Source: Agelas oroides
Taxonomy: Eukaryota > Porifera > Demospongiae > Agelasida > Agelasidae
Reading direction: 5' to 3'
Assembly (NCBI GenBank): GCA_949130485.1
Contig: OX422186.1
Span: forward strand, 212,501 to 276,500
Length of the DNA stretch: 64,000 bases
Shown here: piece after piece, positions 13,791 to 24,482 of the stretch
Position numbering within the stretch: the first letter of the stretch is position 1
Layout: each line of letters begins with the position of its first letter
Program-made: the position numbers and the translations under genes
The notes under the pieces: model-generated
What the model was told of the DNA's origin: nothing
Databases searched by the model: none
The model's input: only the letters and a program-made list of their open reading frames with translations

Positions 13791-15146
13791 TCAAGACTGT
13801 CTGAGGTATGCTTCATAGCCATGCAGTCCAAGGTATGCTTCATAGCCATGCAGTCCGTGGTATGCTCCATAGCCATGCAGTCCGAGGTATGCTTCATAGC
13901 CATGCAGTCCGAGGTATGCTTCATAGCCATGCAGTCCAAGGTATGCTTCATAGCCATGCAGCTTGAGGTATGCTTCATAGCCATGCAGTCCAAGGTATGC
14001 TTCATAGCCATGCAGTCCAAGGTATGCTTCATAGCCATGCAGTCCAAGGTATGCTTCATAGCCATGCAGTCCGAGGTATGCTTCATAGCCATGCAGCTTG
14101 AGGTATGCTTCATAGCCATGCAGCTTGAGGTATGCTTCATAGCCATGCAGTCCAAGGTATGCTTCATAGCCATGCAGTCCGAGGTATGCTTCATAGCCAT
14201 GCAGTCCAAGGTATGCTTCATAGCCATGCAGCTTGAGGTATGCTTCATAGCCATGCAGTCCAAGGTATGCTTCATAGCCATGCAGTCCAAGGTATGCTTC
14301 ATAGCCATGCAGTCCAAGGTATGCTTCATAGCCATGCAGTCCAAGGTATGCTTCATAGCCATGCAGTCCGAGGTATGCTTCATAGCCATGCAGTCCGAGG
14401 TATGCTTCATAGCCATGCAGTCCGTGGTATGCTCCATAACCATGCAGTCCGAGGTATGCTTCATAGCCATGCAGTCTGAGGTATGCTTCATAGCCATGCA
14501 GCTTGAGGTATGCTTCATAGCCATGCAGTCCAAGGTATGCTTCATAGCCATGCAGTCCAAGGTATGCTTCATAGCTATGCAGCTTGAGGTATGCTTCATA
14601 GCCATGCAGTCCAAGGTATGCTTCATAGCCATGCAGTCCAAGGTATGCTTCATAGCCATGCAGTCCAAGGTATGCTTCATAGCCATGCAGTCCAAGGTAT
14701 GCTTCATAGCCATGCAGCTTGAGGTATGCTTCATAGCCATGCAGTCCAAGGTATGCTTCATAGCCATGCAGCTTGAGGTATGCTTCATAGCCATGCAGCC
14801 CAAGGTATGCTTCATAGCCATGCAGCCCAAGGTATGCTTCATAGCCATGCAGCTTGAGGTATGCTTCATACCCATGCAGTCCAAGGTATGCTTCATAGCC
14901 ATGCAGTCCAAGGTATGCTTCATAGCCATGCAGTCCGAGGTATGCTTCATAGCCATGCAGCTTGAGGTATGCTTCATAGCCATGCAGCTTGAGGTATGCT
15001 TCATAGCCATGCAGCTTGAGGTATGCTTCATAGCCATGCAGCTTGAGGTATGCTTCATTGCCATGCAGTAAAGGAATGGTGGTTTTGTAGTGCCAGACTG
15101 AGGATAACACAACTGCAACTGTACAGCTGGAAGCAGCTAGATGCAT
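13791..15146 (-). CDS. possible repetitive protein of 9-residue units (uncertain)
   Basis: A 451-residue frame starts at 15146, has a short hydrophobic N-terminal region, then about 47 repeats close to GLHGYEAYL and ends at a TGA at 13791-13793. Among unit variants in this frame, many changes are silent (CTT/CTC Leu, GGC/GGT/GGG and GGA/GGG Gly), whereas the same changes alter residues in the alternative minus frame. That bias would fit coding selection, but composition alone could produce it. There is no TATA box and no homologue that I recognise. It may simply be a non-coding minisatellite. Confidence 0.25.
   Translation of the reverse strand: MHLAASSCTVAVVLSSVWHYKTTIPLLHGNEAYLKLHGYEAYLKLHGYEAYLKLHGYEAYLKLHGYEAYLGLHGYEAYLGLHGYEAYLGLHGYEAYLKLHGYEAYLGLHGYEAYLGLHGYEAYLKLHGYEAYLGLHGYEAYLKLHGYEAYLGLHGYEAYLGLHGYEAYLGLHGYEAYLGLHGYEAYLKLHSYEAYLGLHGYEAYLGLHGYEAYLKLHGYEAYLRLHGYEAYLGLHGYGAYHGLHGYEAYLGLHGYEAYLGLHGYEAYLGLHGYEAYLGLHGYEAYLGLHGYEAYLGLHGYEAYLKLHGYEAYLGLHGYEAYLGLHGYEAYLGLHGYEAYLKLHGYEAYLKLHGYEAYLGLHGYEAYLGLHGYEAYLGLHGYEAYLGLHGYEAYLKLHGYEAYLGLHGYEAYLGLHGYEAYLGLHGYGAYHGLHGYEAYLGLHGYEAYLRQS
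13803..15066. repeat. 27-bp minisatellite, ~47 copies
   Basis: Contiguous units ggtatgcttcatagccatgc plus agtccaa, with variants ending tccga, cttga or tccgt. There are no spacers, so it is not CRISPR. Because 27 is divisible by three, frames on both strands stay open for about 450 codons. It lies immediately 5' of the SRCR1 signal-peptide exon and is absent from the same place in SRCR2. Confidence 0.97.
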
Positions 15147-16200
15147 GCAGAATATTCTGGACTAAGTTAACACCTTACAAAAAGAATAACAACTACAGTA
15201 ACACAACAAGTTCAAAGCAAATTTCATTAACATTACCAGCAGGTTAGTACTGGCATTGTTGTATTGTGGTATGTTCAAAACGAAGCCTAAGAATGTCACT
15301 TTGCAGACATTACACACTGTCATAATTACAATCTTCCGCTGCATACACTGCATGTTCAATGTGGGTGTGCCACTTTCCCAAATCTGACTCAGCGACTGCA
15401 TGTCTCATATTTGTTCCAAATGCTACCAAAATGTGGACTCATACTGTTTATTATGGCTATTAACATGGGCAGGATAGTTGAGGTGGGCCTGTTTTATGAA
15501 ATACAAATTTCTCCTGCAGAATTCAACCCGTATCAGGTCAGTTATCATGTCTTCTTAGCCTCATTCCCAGCCACCCCCCCGTTTTTTGTCCTTCGGTTTG
15601 CGTTCAGTATAATACACAGAAGCTGAAGAGCGACGAAAAACGGTCTCAGGCCACCCCCGTTTTTTGTTCTTCGGTTTGCATTCAGTATAATACACAGAAG
15701 CTGAAGAGTGACAAAAAACGGTCTCAGGCCACCCCCGTTTTTTGTTCTTCGGTTTGCATTCAGTATAATACACAGAAGCTGAAGAGCGACGAAAAATGGT
15801 CTCAGGCCACCCCCATTTTTTGTTCTTCGGTTTGCGTTCAGTATAATACACGAAAGCGAAGAGTGACGCTGCTCTTCTGCTTCTGTGTATTGTACTGAAC
15901 GCAAACCGAAGAACAAAAAACGTAACGGACCGAGGCCGAACTCGCAAAGTTAAGATGGGTAGGACCGACGAATATACAATCAACGAGAAGTAGCGTACAT
16001 ATACAGAAAAGGAACAAAAGTGCGGACACGTTGTAACAAAAGTACAAAGGGCGCAAAAGTACAATGAGAGGCCTACTTATACAACCAAGCATAAAGGAAC
16101 AAATAGGAGGCCTAATACACAGAGGCTATTCAAGTGTGGTCTCTTACATGCCCCAGTATAGCCTAAATTGGGGGTAGTGGGGCATAACACTGACAGGCGC
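15147..16200. other. non-coding region with 78-bp tandem repeat
   Basis: No supported gene. It contains a degraded TAGCC-type fold-back unit with an internal tandem repeat (listed separately) and otherwise unremarkable sequence. Confidence 0.6.
15557..15925. repeat. fold-back element containing four 78-bp tandem units
   Basis: Starting tagcctcattcccagccacc, the unit with ttcttcggtttgc and cagtataatacacagaagct recurs exactly every 78 bases (15603, 15681, 15759, 15837). The right end has the unit in reverse (actgaacgcaaaccgaagaa), so one hairpin arm was amplified. Confidence 0.85.
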
Positions 16201-16949
16201 ATAAGGCCATGAAAAACGATGCCAGACAACCAAAACAAAATTATGTGCCTATCAATGTTATGCCCCCTATCGGGAATTTGATTACTTTTGAAGACGTTCC
16301 TAATGTTCCTGTATACTGCATAGTTATACTGTATGTGTTAAGTCCCCAGTCATCCCCCACCTACTGCAAGGTGTTTGATTACAGGGGATATCCCATTTGT
16401 TGGGGCAATTGAAATTTTAATTAGTCAACTCCCCACCTTACCCCACTGGTGCTGGCATAAACATTGATAGACGCATTACTGGATGAAGAACTCGTCCCTC
16501 CACAAACCTACAGACATGACGGACAGTACAAACGTCGCTCACCTGTATTTCAAGCTACTACGTGTAGCTTGTAGCGTAAATCTGTGACCTCCTATCGATC
16601 TTCGATCGTTGGGCGGGGCTAGGAATCATAATTATGACGTCACTGTCGACAATCATGCATGCGTCCAGGCTTGCTCGGTGTGGCTGTTTGCATGGCATGC
16701 CCTACCGATTGGAGGTAAAGCAACTACTACTGTCACATAGACCAGCACCATATAATCATGAGAATCAGTATTATTAAAGATAATAATATGCTTTGTCATG
16801 TTCATTTCAGGGATAATTCTTTCCTGTGGGTAAAGCTATTCATCAAGTACGGCTTTTCAAACACGCATCCAAATTTACACAGTACTGTTCAAGAAATCAT
16901 TGGTGGCTGGTTGCCTTTAGACAGCTGTGACAGTATCGGTAGAAGATGA
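16200..16949. other. intergenic, nothing recognised
   Basis: No splice-bounded exon, RNA gene or repeat family was recognised; the short open frames look random. Confidence 0.5.
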
Positions 16950-17580
16950 TTATTCAAGATACCCGATGAGACCGTATGTTGCTAAAAATGGTTCTCCATA
17001 TACTTCAGAGTGGAGGCACTCCTCTGCACTGGTGCACTTGACATTGTCACAGCTGACAGGAGAAGAGGGTGTGTTGCAAATTGTTCCAATCGCAATCCCC
17101 TCGATCCGAATTTCTTGGCATGCTAATCCTGCACTTGTACGTATCTCACAATCAGTACCTGACTCAAATTGCATTGCAGTCTGCACACATACGCTGTCAA
17201 TATTCATCGCTGATAGTGCAAATTGTACCTGGAGTGCACATTTCGTCTTCTTGTTTGCAGTTGATGTCAACACAAATAAATGTCACTTGCTTGTTGTCCT
17301 GTACCAAATCCATACACAGAGAACCGGAACATTTCTCTACTCCAGTATTGTTACAACTGGGTGGGTCTGATAATACACCTGGTGGAAATGTTGGACAGGT
17401 GACAAAGGAGATACTGCGTGAGGGGTATCTCTGGAGAGAGCACACCTGGTCTTCCTCACATGGAACATCTTCACAGGTGGCTTGAGTACTGTTTGCAATG
17501 CAGACAGCAGTCACCAGGTTGCTTGTAGTTTGAGTAGATGGAAGGACAGGTGGGAGAAAACCTGACTGACCAAAACTCAT
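16950..17580 (-). pseudogene. 5'-truncated, frameshifted copy of the Cys-rich gene family
   Basis: Read downward, 17580-17197 matches the region of genes B and C from the linker through ATCEDVPCEEDQVC and on to VDINCKQEDEMC. A frameshift near 17230 moves homology to the frame covering 17273-16950 (IDSVCVQTAMQFE to CDNVKCTSAEEC). The final part diverges and lacks the hydrophobic tail. The N-terminal two thirds is missing: at 17581 homology stops and a Ty3/gypsy fragment begins. It is therefore a dead member of the family, positioned upstream of SRCR1 as B and C are upstream of SRCR2 and SRCR3. Confidence 0.8.
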
Positions 17581-18157
17581 GTGCCAGGGAAGGAACTAAT
17601 CATGGCAGACACCCTTTCCAGGGCACCAGTTTCAAACTCCAACACTGATGACGCGGAATTCCAGCAGGAGGTGGAAGCATTTGTCAACTAAGTCATTGAT
17701 CAGTTGCCAGCTACGGGGCAACGAATTAAACAGATCAGGGAACACTAGCAGCTGGATGAGACATGTTGCCAGATTATCAAGTACTGCCACAACGGGTGGC
17801 CAGATCGAAGCACTTTGAAAGGAACACTCAAGTGTTATGTCCCTGTAGCCAATGAACTATCAGTGCATGATGGGCTACTGTTGAGAGGAAACAGAATGGT
17901 CATTCCGCCAGCAAAGAGCGCGACAGTCAGTGTGGTGGCCGGGCATAGGCAAAGAAATAGAGCACATGATCCAGCAATGTCCTGTTTGCTGCAAGTTCCG
18001 AGCACAGAATGCAGAGCCTCTATGCCCAACTCCTTTCCCAGACTACCCTTGGCAGAAAGTGGCAACCGATCTTTTTGAGTGGAGAAAGAACACATACCTG
18101 CTGGTAGTAGACTACTACTCTCGCTACATTGCTGTCAAGGTCGATTTCCCCTTTTGA
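17581..18157 (+). mobile_element. degenerate Ty3/gypsy retrotransposon fragment (RNase H end to integrase)
   Basis: Starts with GKELIMADTLSRAP, the typical end of the RT/RNase H part. Stop codons follow at about residues 35 and 57 of this stretch. After a frameshift near 17930 come WWPG and an integrase zinc-finger CPVCCKF, then the start of the integrase core with a DLFEW...LLVVDYYSRY block containing the first catalytic Asp. Homology ends at 18157, so the fragment is truncated at both ends and non-functional. Its left end marks the break in the Cys-rich pseudogene. Confidence 0.85.
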
Positions 18158-19022
18158 AATCCCCATTGTGCATCTGAAAGTGGGTGGTGTTCATTAAGAT
18201 GGTCAGTGATTAATGAATGGAAGTGCTTTTCAAGAAGCTTGCTGAGTATTGACAGGAGGGATATTGGTCTATACCCAGATGGACTGTGTTTAGTTGTTGA
18301 TTTGGGAATTGGTACAACTCTAGCTGCCTTCCATAGTTTGGGAAAGTGACCTTTTGCAATGGATAGATTAAAAAGATTTGTCAAAGAAGGAGCTATGCTT
18401 TCAGATGTGGCCTTGAGCATGCGTGCAGAAATCCCATCAGGACCATTAGCTTTAGATACATCTAGACCGAACAATCTCTTGTGTAGCACAGAATAATAGT
18501 TACATTCAAGTGGATCAGTTAATGGTGGTTCGGAGTGGTTCCAGCAGTTTGAGAAATAAGTGTTCAGCATGTTGGATTTCTCTTCGTCAGTGATAGATAT
18601 TGTCCTGCATGACTTAATACAGGGATCGTTTCTTGCTGTTTATTCACAAGTTTAAGGTATTTGCAGATGTTGGTGAGTTGAAATAGTTTTCTTTTGCAGA
18701 TGGAAGCATTGTAGTGACATCGTTTCTGATTTAGCAAATGAGTAGGGTTTTTACTTCGCTTAGCTCTCAGAAACATATTGTTCCTTTTCCGCATGTGCCG
18801 CACAACATTTTTAGTCAACCAGGGAAGGTTTCGGCGTCTTTTCAGCTCTTGTTGAGGTACACATTCTTCCATGATTTCAAGAAACTTCCTTGTCCAATTC
18901 ACGCGTATATACGGAATGTGAACGTACGTACAAACGAATGAACCGACAGACATCATCTCTGTTTGACTGATCATGTGGGGCTCGCTCAGGCTCGCCCCAA
19001 TTATGCACTCCTGATACACCAA
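18124..19022 (-). mobile_element. non-LTR retrotransposon fragment (Jockey/CR1-like RT N-terminal part)
   Basis: Two minus-strand pieces. 19022-18564 encodes a linker like NLPWLTKNVVRHMRKRNN and a basic region. 18570-18124 encodes the RT fingers with SKANGPDGIS, LWKAARVVPIPK, GYRPISLLS and a QWGFQKGKST block. A frameshift separates them near 18567. The catalytic palm motifs are missing because the fragment abuts the gypsy remnant at about 18160. This is a composite of two dead elements. Confidence 0.8.
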
Positions 19023-19507
19023 AGCTTGTGGTGAATTTTTTTTTTTCTATAATAAATTTATGCAATATGCAAAGGCTACAACAGTAGCAGTAAGCTAATA
19101 TAAGATGCACCCATATTACAAATGAGTATTTAAGCTCTACACATCATAATTATAGCCCATTGTTTGCGCATTATTTTTTTACAAATCTATACTGTCTATT
19201 TTTCACAGTATAAATGGTGTCAGACTGTCCTACATCGGCTTGGTGGTAGAAAATGTGGAGGAGAGGAGCAGAATAATAGACAGCATCCACAATAAAAAGT
19301 ACCTAGTTGTCAAATTGACCAAGGAAATTGGAAAGCACGTGAACGCCGGTAGAGGAAGATGCGATGAAAGCAAATACATTTAGCAACCTTTATGACTGAG
19401 CTGCCTACGAAACAAATCCTGCACATGCAGATCTAGACCCCAAGCCGGGGGCACAGGCTGAGGAAGTGCATTAAATGTCACGGTGGATGGAGGGAAGTTG
19501 TACTATA
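19023..19507. other. intergenic, nothing recognised
   Basis: AT-rich sequence with a T run at 19040; no gene or clear repeat recognised. Confidence 0.45.
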
Positions 19508-20083
19508 CCGTATACACGGGTTAATAAGCGCAACTGGCTAAGAAGCGCATATTGCTTATTAAGCGCATACTTCTTTCCTGGTTTTGCAACTGGATAATAA
19601 GCGCAATTCTAATTAAACGACAGTAGTGTAAATTTTCTCACTTAGTCTTAGTTAACTTTGGGCAGGCTAGTTTCTACGAACAGGTCGGGCATAGCAAGTT
19701 ATTGACTATAAAATAGCGGTTCCAAGATGTCAACTTTTCACCCAGCGGCTTCATCGCTAGCGAATTTCAACGATACAATATCGACGATCTCTACGACTCG
19801 ACTCTTCATCTACACAGCAGCTGTGCTCATCAAGACAAGAACCAACGTTTGTCATGGCATCACAGCTCACACTCTTTGGAGATTTCACGGTGAACACCAA
19901 CACGCAGAAGCTACACCAGAGAGTTTAAACTCAGTGTAGTGGCAAAGAGGCGTCGAGGTTTTGGAGGTGTGGTCAATTCATTATTAAGCGCATATTGGGT
20001 ATTAAGCGCATATTGGATATTAAGCGCATATTTCCTTGCAGTTTTGGAAATAAGCGTATGCGCTTATTAACCCGTGTATACGG
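19508..20083. mobile_element. 576-bp MITE with TA target duplication
   Basis: The terminal inverted repeats ccgtatacacgggttaataa and its complement end at 19508 and 20083, each bordered by TA. The interior repeats a taagcgcatat motif in both orientations. TA flanks fit a Tc1/mariner-type origin. No transposase frame is present. Confidence 0.8.
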
Positions 20084-20289
20084 TACGTCAGCGATGAGTA
20101 ATGCAAAGGGAACCCTGCTTGTTGGAAAACTGTGGATGCTGCTTATTATTCTCCTCCTCTGTCAGGCTCATCTGGGCATGCAGAAACAAAACACTGTCTT
20201 AAATTACTTCCAGACACTACTGGCCTGAGATTGTACTTTTATATCTCAGGGGTCCCAAATCACCACAGCATCCCCATATCACCAGAGTT

Positions 20290-20692
20290 CTGGGGCCCCA
20301 AGGCTAGCCTTGGTAGATTATGCTAGCATAATTTTGGGAATAATAGGTGCTTCTGAGCATCAAGAATTATGCTGGCATAATAGGTCAATTTTCCTGATCA
20401 GATCCCATTAAGAAGTTACTTTTGTTCATAGCAAGAATTTTCTTTTGGAGGACTACATACAACTTTCAGTAATGCTAGAATACAATCACCGAGAAAGGCC
20501 TAACTGTAACCACTTTTGGATCATCATTTTGTATATACATACGAATGTGTGAAATTCAGTTAGCATAATTGAGAATAATAGGTGCATTGAAAAGAATAAT
20601 AGGTAAAAATTATGGGAATAAAAGAATAGAATAATGGGTAGAAGTTGGAGCATGATCTACCAAGGCCTACCCAAGGCCCCATATCACTAGTG
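20290..20692. mobile_element. inverted-repeat element, ~400 bp
   Basis: Left end ccaaggctagccttggtaga and right end tctaccaaggcctacccaagg are complementary; the interior carries repeated gaataataggtgc motifs. There is no coding frame. Confidence 0.65.
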
Positions 20693-20694
20693 TA

Positions 20695-21191
20695 TTAGGG
20701 CTCCCCGGCCCCCATATCATGCAGACACCGGTATATACAGAGATTCCAGGGTCTTCGACTGTCTCTCCATCTGTCCGCGATGCTTGTTTTAGGTTTGGAT
20801 GCATTACAATGTAGTCCACCAAGTGACTTCACAAGCAATGCTTTGTTAACATATGTCAGCCTTTCACCTTGACTGAGAGAAGCAGCCTCTTTTATCTTTC
20901 TGACTCGATGTAGCGCTTCCTTGCTTGTATTTTGCACAGAACTGCACCGAACGCACACCTTAACTCTTGCCCTCCGGAAGTGAAGGCATGCCCCATGGAA
21001 ACCCATTTTGTTTTTAAAAGTGCGTACATTATATACATACCTAGTCTCATTCTCAGACCAAACTTTTCGTGTGCGTCCTGCAGATTCGTCAAAAAAAGGG
21101 TCTGGACATGTTCACTGGGAAAACTGGGCCCTAATTTGATGTGTATCGGCATGCATGTGGGTGGGGTCTGGATACTAGACTGGGTCAACCC
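20695..21191. other. region without recognised gene
   Basis: A 103-codon minus-strand frame (21006-20695) shows no recognisable domain or splice logic. I would not annotate it as a gene without transcripts. Confidence 0.4.
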
Positions 21192-21244
21192 TAGCCTCGT
21201 TCCCAGGCTCTCGTGTGTGGGCGGAGAGCCTGGGAACGAGGCTA
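21192..21244. mobile_element. TAGCCTCG hairpin MITE with perfect 9-bp TSD
   Basis: tagcctcgttcccaggctct and its complement flank a small loop. ggtcaaccc is repeated exactly at 21183-21191 and 21245-21253. This is the cleanest copy of the family. Confidence 0.9.
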
Positions 21245-21555
21245 GGTCAACCCTAAACACATGACCCCAGACAAAACAGACATGAAGATGTCTATATGTA
21301 GCCTTCTACTTGGTTATTACTTTCTAACAACAATCACTCCCACCTATAAAGCTAGACCCAACAGTCTCAGCGTGATTTGTAGCTACACACTAATACTAGG
21401 AATTGGTTGGGTCTACTAACATAGCCTACGTGCACTTTGTTATGGGGCTTTTCAAACAGACTGAGTGCATATGAATAGATTATTCCTAATGGTAACAAGT
21501 AGTTTCATACATGCAAACTAATTTTCAGAGTCTTGTTCAAGAAATCTGGTTACCT

Positions 21556-23559
21556 CTAAGGCAGCTGTGGCAGTATCAACGAAAAGCTGTTATCCAAGAA
21601 ACTTGATGAGATGCATAATGCTGCGATGGGCATCTCATCTAAATTATACTGTACACATTCCTCTGTACTGGCGCACTTGACATTGTCACAGCTGACAGGA
21701 GAAGAGGGTGTGTTGCAAATTGTTCCAACCACATTTCCCTCGATCTGAATTTCTTGGCATGCCAATCCTCCAGTGCATGCACTCTTACGTGCCCCACAAC
21801 CAGTGTCCAACTCAAATTGCACTGCAGTCTGCACACATACACTGTCAATATCCGTTGCTGGTACCGGTGCTGAAATGCATTCTGTACCTGGAGTGCTGCA
21901 CATTCCATCTTGCTGTGTACAGTTGACCTCAACACAACTGAATGTCACTTGGTCACCGTCCTGTACCAAATCCACACACAGCGAACTGGAACATGTCTCC
22001 ACTCCAGTATTGCCACAACTCTGCCGCTGTGGTATTATTATACCTGGTGGAATTATTGTACAGGTGACAAAGGAGATATTGCGTGAGGGATATCTCTGCA
22101 GAAAGCACACTTGGTCTTCCTCACATTGAAAATCTTCACAGGTGGCTCGACTGCTATTGGCAATGCACAAAGCCGCTACCGGTATCTGGATAGGAGGGCT
22201 GGTAGGTGTGGTGCCAGAACCACTTCCACTATCCCCGGCAGTAGGCCATTCACCACTGAAAGTGGCAGATGTTGATGTTTGAGTAGGTGGAATGACAGTT
22301 GATGGAAGAATGCCTGAACCAGAACTAACACCCCCACCATTTTCCCCATCACCATCAAATTGTTGTATGCAAGTAAATCCACGGTTGCATTCAAGTTCTT
22401 CACAGCTGGTGGCTAGAACACAACTAGCTTGTGCAAAGTCTCCTTGGGATTGAGGTTCCTGACAGACTAACCCTCTCCTCCTGCATATGGGATTGAGTAC
22501 ACTGCAGTTTCCGGTTACGAGGCAAACAGCCGCTGAAAAGACTCCCTCTCCAACAACACGACACTCAAATCCTTGACTTTCATCACAACGAATTCTACTG
22601 CAGTTAGAAGTGCGCGCACAGAACGCAAATCTTGTCTGTCCTTCTCCACTGATACGGCACTCCAGTCCTTCATTACACGTCAATTTGCTGCAGTTAGCAG
22701 TCCGCGTACAGAACGCAAATCTTGTCTGTCCTTCTCCACTGATACGGCACTCCAGCCCTTCACTCACGTTACAGCTCAACCTGCTGCAGTCTGAAATAGG
22801 GCCACAAATAGCTCTCGTAACGTTTAAGAACGTAATAGAACGACACTCTTGGTTTCGCTCCTCGCAGGCGAGTCGGTCGCACTCGTCGGGGGGTGAGGGA
22901 GTCTCTACGCACATAGCCTTGCCGTCCATGACCACGCACATGAACCCATCAGAACACTCCAGCTGACTGCAATTACGGGGGACCGGGAGAACGCGGATCG
23001 GAACGCAACGCACAACTGGACGTGCTCCTTGCCTTGCGCGCACTCGACATTGCATCCCTTTCTCACATTCGACATTATCACAGCTAGTAGGCGGGGGTTG
23101 GGGTATGCATCTTGCCCGTGGGCCTCGTGTTGTCTGCCGCACCTCGCAAAACGACCTGTCTGGGGGGCAAAGAACTTGGCTGCAATCAACTGGTGGCTGT
23201 GGTTGGAGAGGTAGGACACATTTTGGCTTGATATACTGCCTGCAGTTAGGCCTACTTCTCGGGCAAGTCGTTGGGACGACTGTGTTCATGCACGTCCGGC
23301 GCGCAGGACATGGCTTTTGAGCGCATGTCGGTGCTGCACAACGATTGGTGACTTCCTTACCGTTCGACAAACGAAAGAATGTAGCCCTACACTCGCCGTG
23401 GCAGGCATCAACCCTACATTCAGTGTTCAGGAAGCGTGGACACTGGGCTCCGTCGCAGGGATCTGCAACACAGACGACAGGCTGCGGACATGTGGCGTTT
23501 TGCGCTCTCGCACCGAGAGCAGAGAAAAGCGACAGTGAGAGGAGCACGATGAATTGCAT
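21556..23559 (-). CDS. secreted Cys-rich modular protein with Ser-Gly linker (gene B)
   Basis: Single exon, 667 residues. The signal peptide runs to ARA near residue 20. It has the same module order as gene A, plus one extra internal module (NCSKLTCNEG...) and a C-terminal insertion with NTGVETCSSSLC, VDLVQDGDQVTF and DSVCVQTAVQFE. The linker has SGSGSG and a Thr/Pro-rich part; the protein ends with a short hydrophobic tail (ILPQLP). N-C-S sequons recur. Nearly identical to gene C over most of its length, so the duplication is recent or homogenised by gene conversion. The start is set by the signal peptide and a TATA box about 60 bases upstream. It is divergent from SRCR2, whose ATG is 1.1 kb away. 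Function unknown; an extracellular matrix or ligand role is inferred. Confidence 0.9.
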   Translation of the reverse strand: MQFIVLLSLSLFSALGARAQNATCPQPVVCVADPCDGAQCPRFLNTECRVDACHGECRATFFRLSNGKEVTNRCAAPTCAQKPCPARRTCMNTVVPTTCPRSRPNCRQYIKPKCVLPLQPQPPVDCSQVLCPPDRSFCEVRQTTRGPRARCIPQPPPTSCDNVECEKGMQCRVRARQGARPVVRCVPIRVLPVPRNCSQLECSDGFMCVVMDGKAMCVETPSPPDECDRLACEERNQECRSITFLNVTRAICGPISDCSRLSCNVSEGLECRISGEGQTRFAFCTRTANCSKLTCNEGLECRISGEGQTRFAFCARTSNCSRIRCDESQGFECRVVGEGVFSAAVCLVTGNCSVLNPICRRRGLVCQEPQSQGDFAQASCVLATSCEELECNRGFTCIQQFDGDGENGGGVSSGSGILPSTVIPPTQTSTSATFSGEWPTAGDSGSGSGTTPTSPPIQIPVAALCIANSSRATCEDFQCEEDQVCFLQRYPSRNISFVTCTIIPPGIIIPQRQSCGNTGVETCSSSLCVDLVQDGDQVTFSCVEVNCTQQDGMCSTPGTECISAPVPATDIDSVCVQTAVQFELDTGCGARKSACTGGLACQEIQIEGNVVGTICNTPSSPVSCDNVKCASTEECVQYNLDEMPIAALCISSSFLDNSFSLILPQLP

Positions 23560-23617
23560 TACGCTTGGAGACTAGCTGTGGCATATTATGTGGTGGAGCT
23601 AGGAAGCTGCTCCGTCG

Positions 23618-23707
23618 TTTATATAGTGTAGTACATGCAATGGGGCGTGCACGTGTTCCAACTGCAGGATGCCAGCCTTGGTGTTGCCCACCTTTCGCTT
23701 GCAGGAA
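23618..23707 (-). promoter_or_regulatory. core promoter of gene B
   Basis: TATATAAACGACG on the minus strand (tttatata at 23618-23625) lies about 60 bases before the ATG. cctttcgcttgcaggaa at 23691-23707 is the complement of the gene A upstream element and lies 66 bases beyond the TATA box. Confidence 0.75.
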
Positions 23708-24327
23708 CTACATTCTGATAAGCTGGCAGAGCTATTGTATGGTTCCCAGTGCTTATGGCTATCATTGTGTCAAGCCCATGTACGTATATAGACAGAAGGC
23801 AGGATGGCGAACTATTACGTCATGCAATATTTGCTATCCTTCGGCTTCAAAGGATGTGATTAGCATTGTCAATTGTCATGCTATTTGGGGATAATTTTAG
23901 TCACAACAGGCATAAATTGCAACAGTTTACTTGCAAATCGCACTCAAATCCAAACAGCCACTCCCAACGTTCAATTAGGAACAGTCCACGATCCGACCGA
24001 GGAGGTGAAAGAAAGCTACTAGTGTCGGTTTTGTGCAGGTAAGATTTTATTCTTGTAAGGGTAATGTTTGTTTTAGAATTGTGAGACAAAGGTCCCATGC
24101 ATGCAGCTATAGTATGTTAGCTACAGCTTAGCTTCACAAGCCCTTAATTGGAAAACCAGCTCTGGTTGCAAGAACTTAGATGTAGAAGGAGTTAAACAAT
24201 GTTTAAAGTTTAATATGTCTCCTCTCAGAAGCAAGCAAAGTTGTTGCTATGTTGTTGCTAACTGTAGACATTACAGATACCGTGCTGCATACCATGCATG
24301 CAGTAGTGCATGTGAAGAGTTGCATTC
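23708..24327. other. divergent intergenic region between gene B and SRCR2
   Basis: No gene. The stretch 23880-24010 (with gtcacaacaggcataaatt and attcaaatccaaaca-like blocks) is homologous to about 32565-32690 beside gene C, so the intergenic spacer was duplicated with the cassette. Confidence 0.65.
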
Positions 24328-24340
24328 TAGTGTGTGTGTG

Positions 24341-24373
<33 letters not shown>

Positions 24374-24384
24374 ATGTGTGTGTG

Positions 24385-24481
<97 letters not shown>

Positions 24482-24482
24482 A
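24328..24482. repeat. (TG)n microsatellite
   Basis: About 150 bp of tg/gt with a few gcatg interruptions, 200 bases upstream of the SRCR2 ATG. Confidence 0.95.

Noticed and set aside
13803..15066. CRISPR-like regular array
   Set aside because: Units are directly contiguous with no unique spacers, and the context is eukaryotic.
15545..16092. Minus-strand frames with repeated ILNANRRTKNGG units
   Set aside because: 26-residue repeats from the 78-bp tandem array; no start, splice or homology support.
22573..23575. Plus-strand frames opposite gene B, and the like opposite genes A and C
   Set aside because: Antisense shadows of the long Cys-rich frames; the same shadow recurs at each paralogue with no independent signals.
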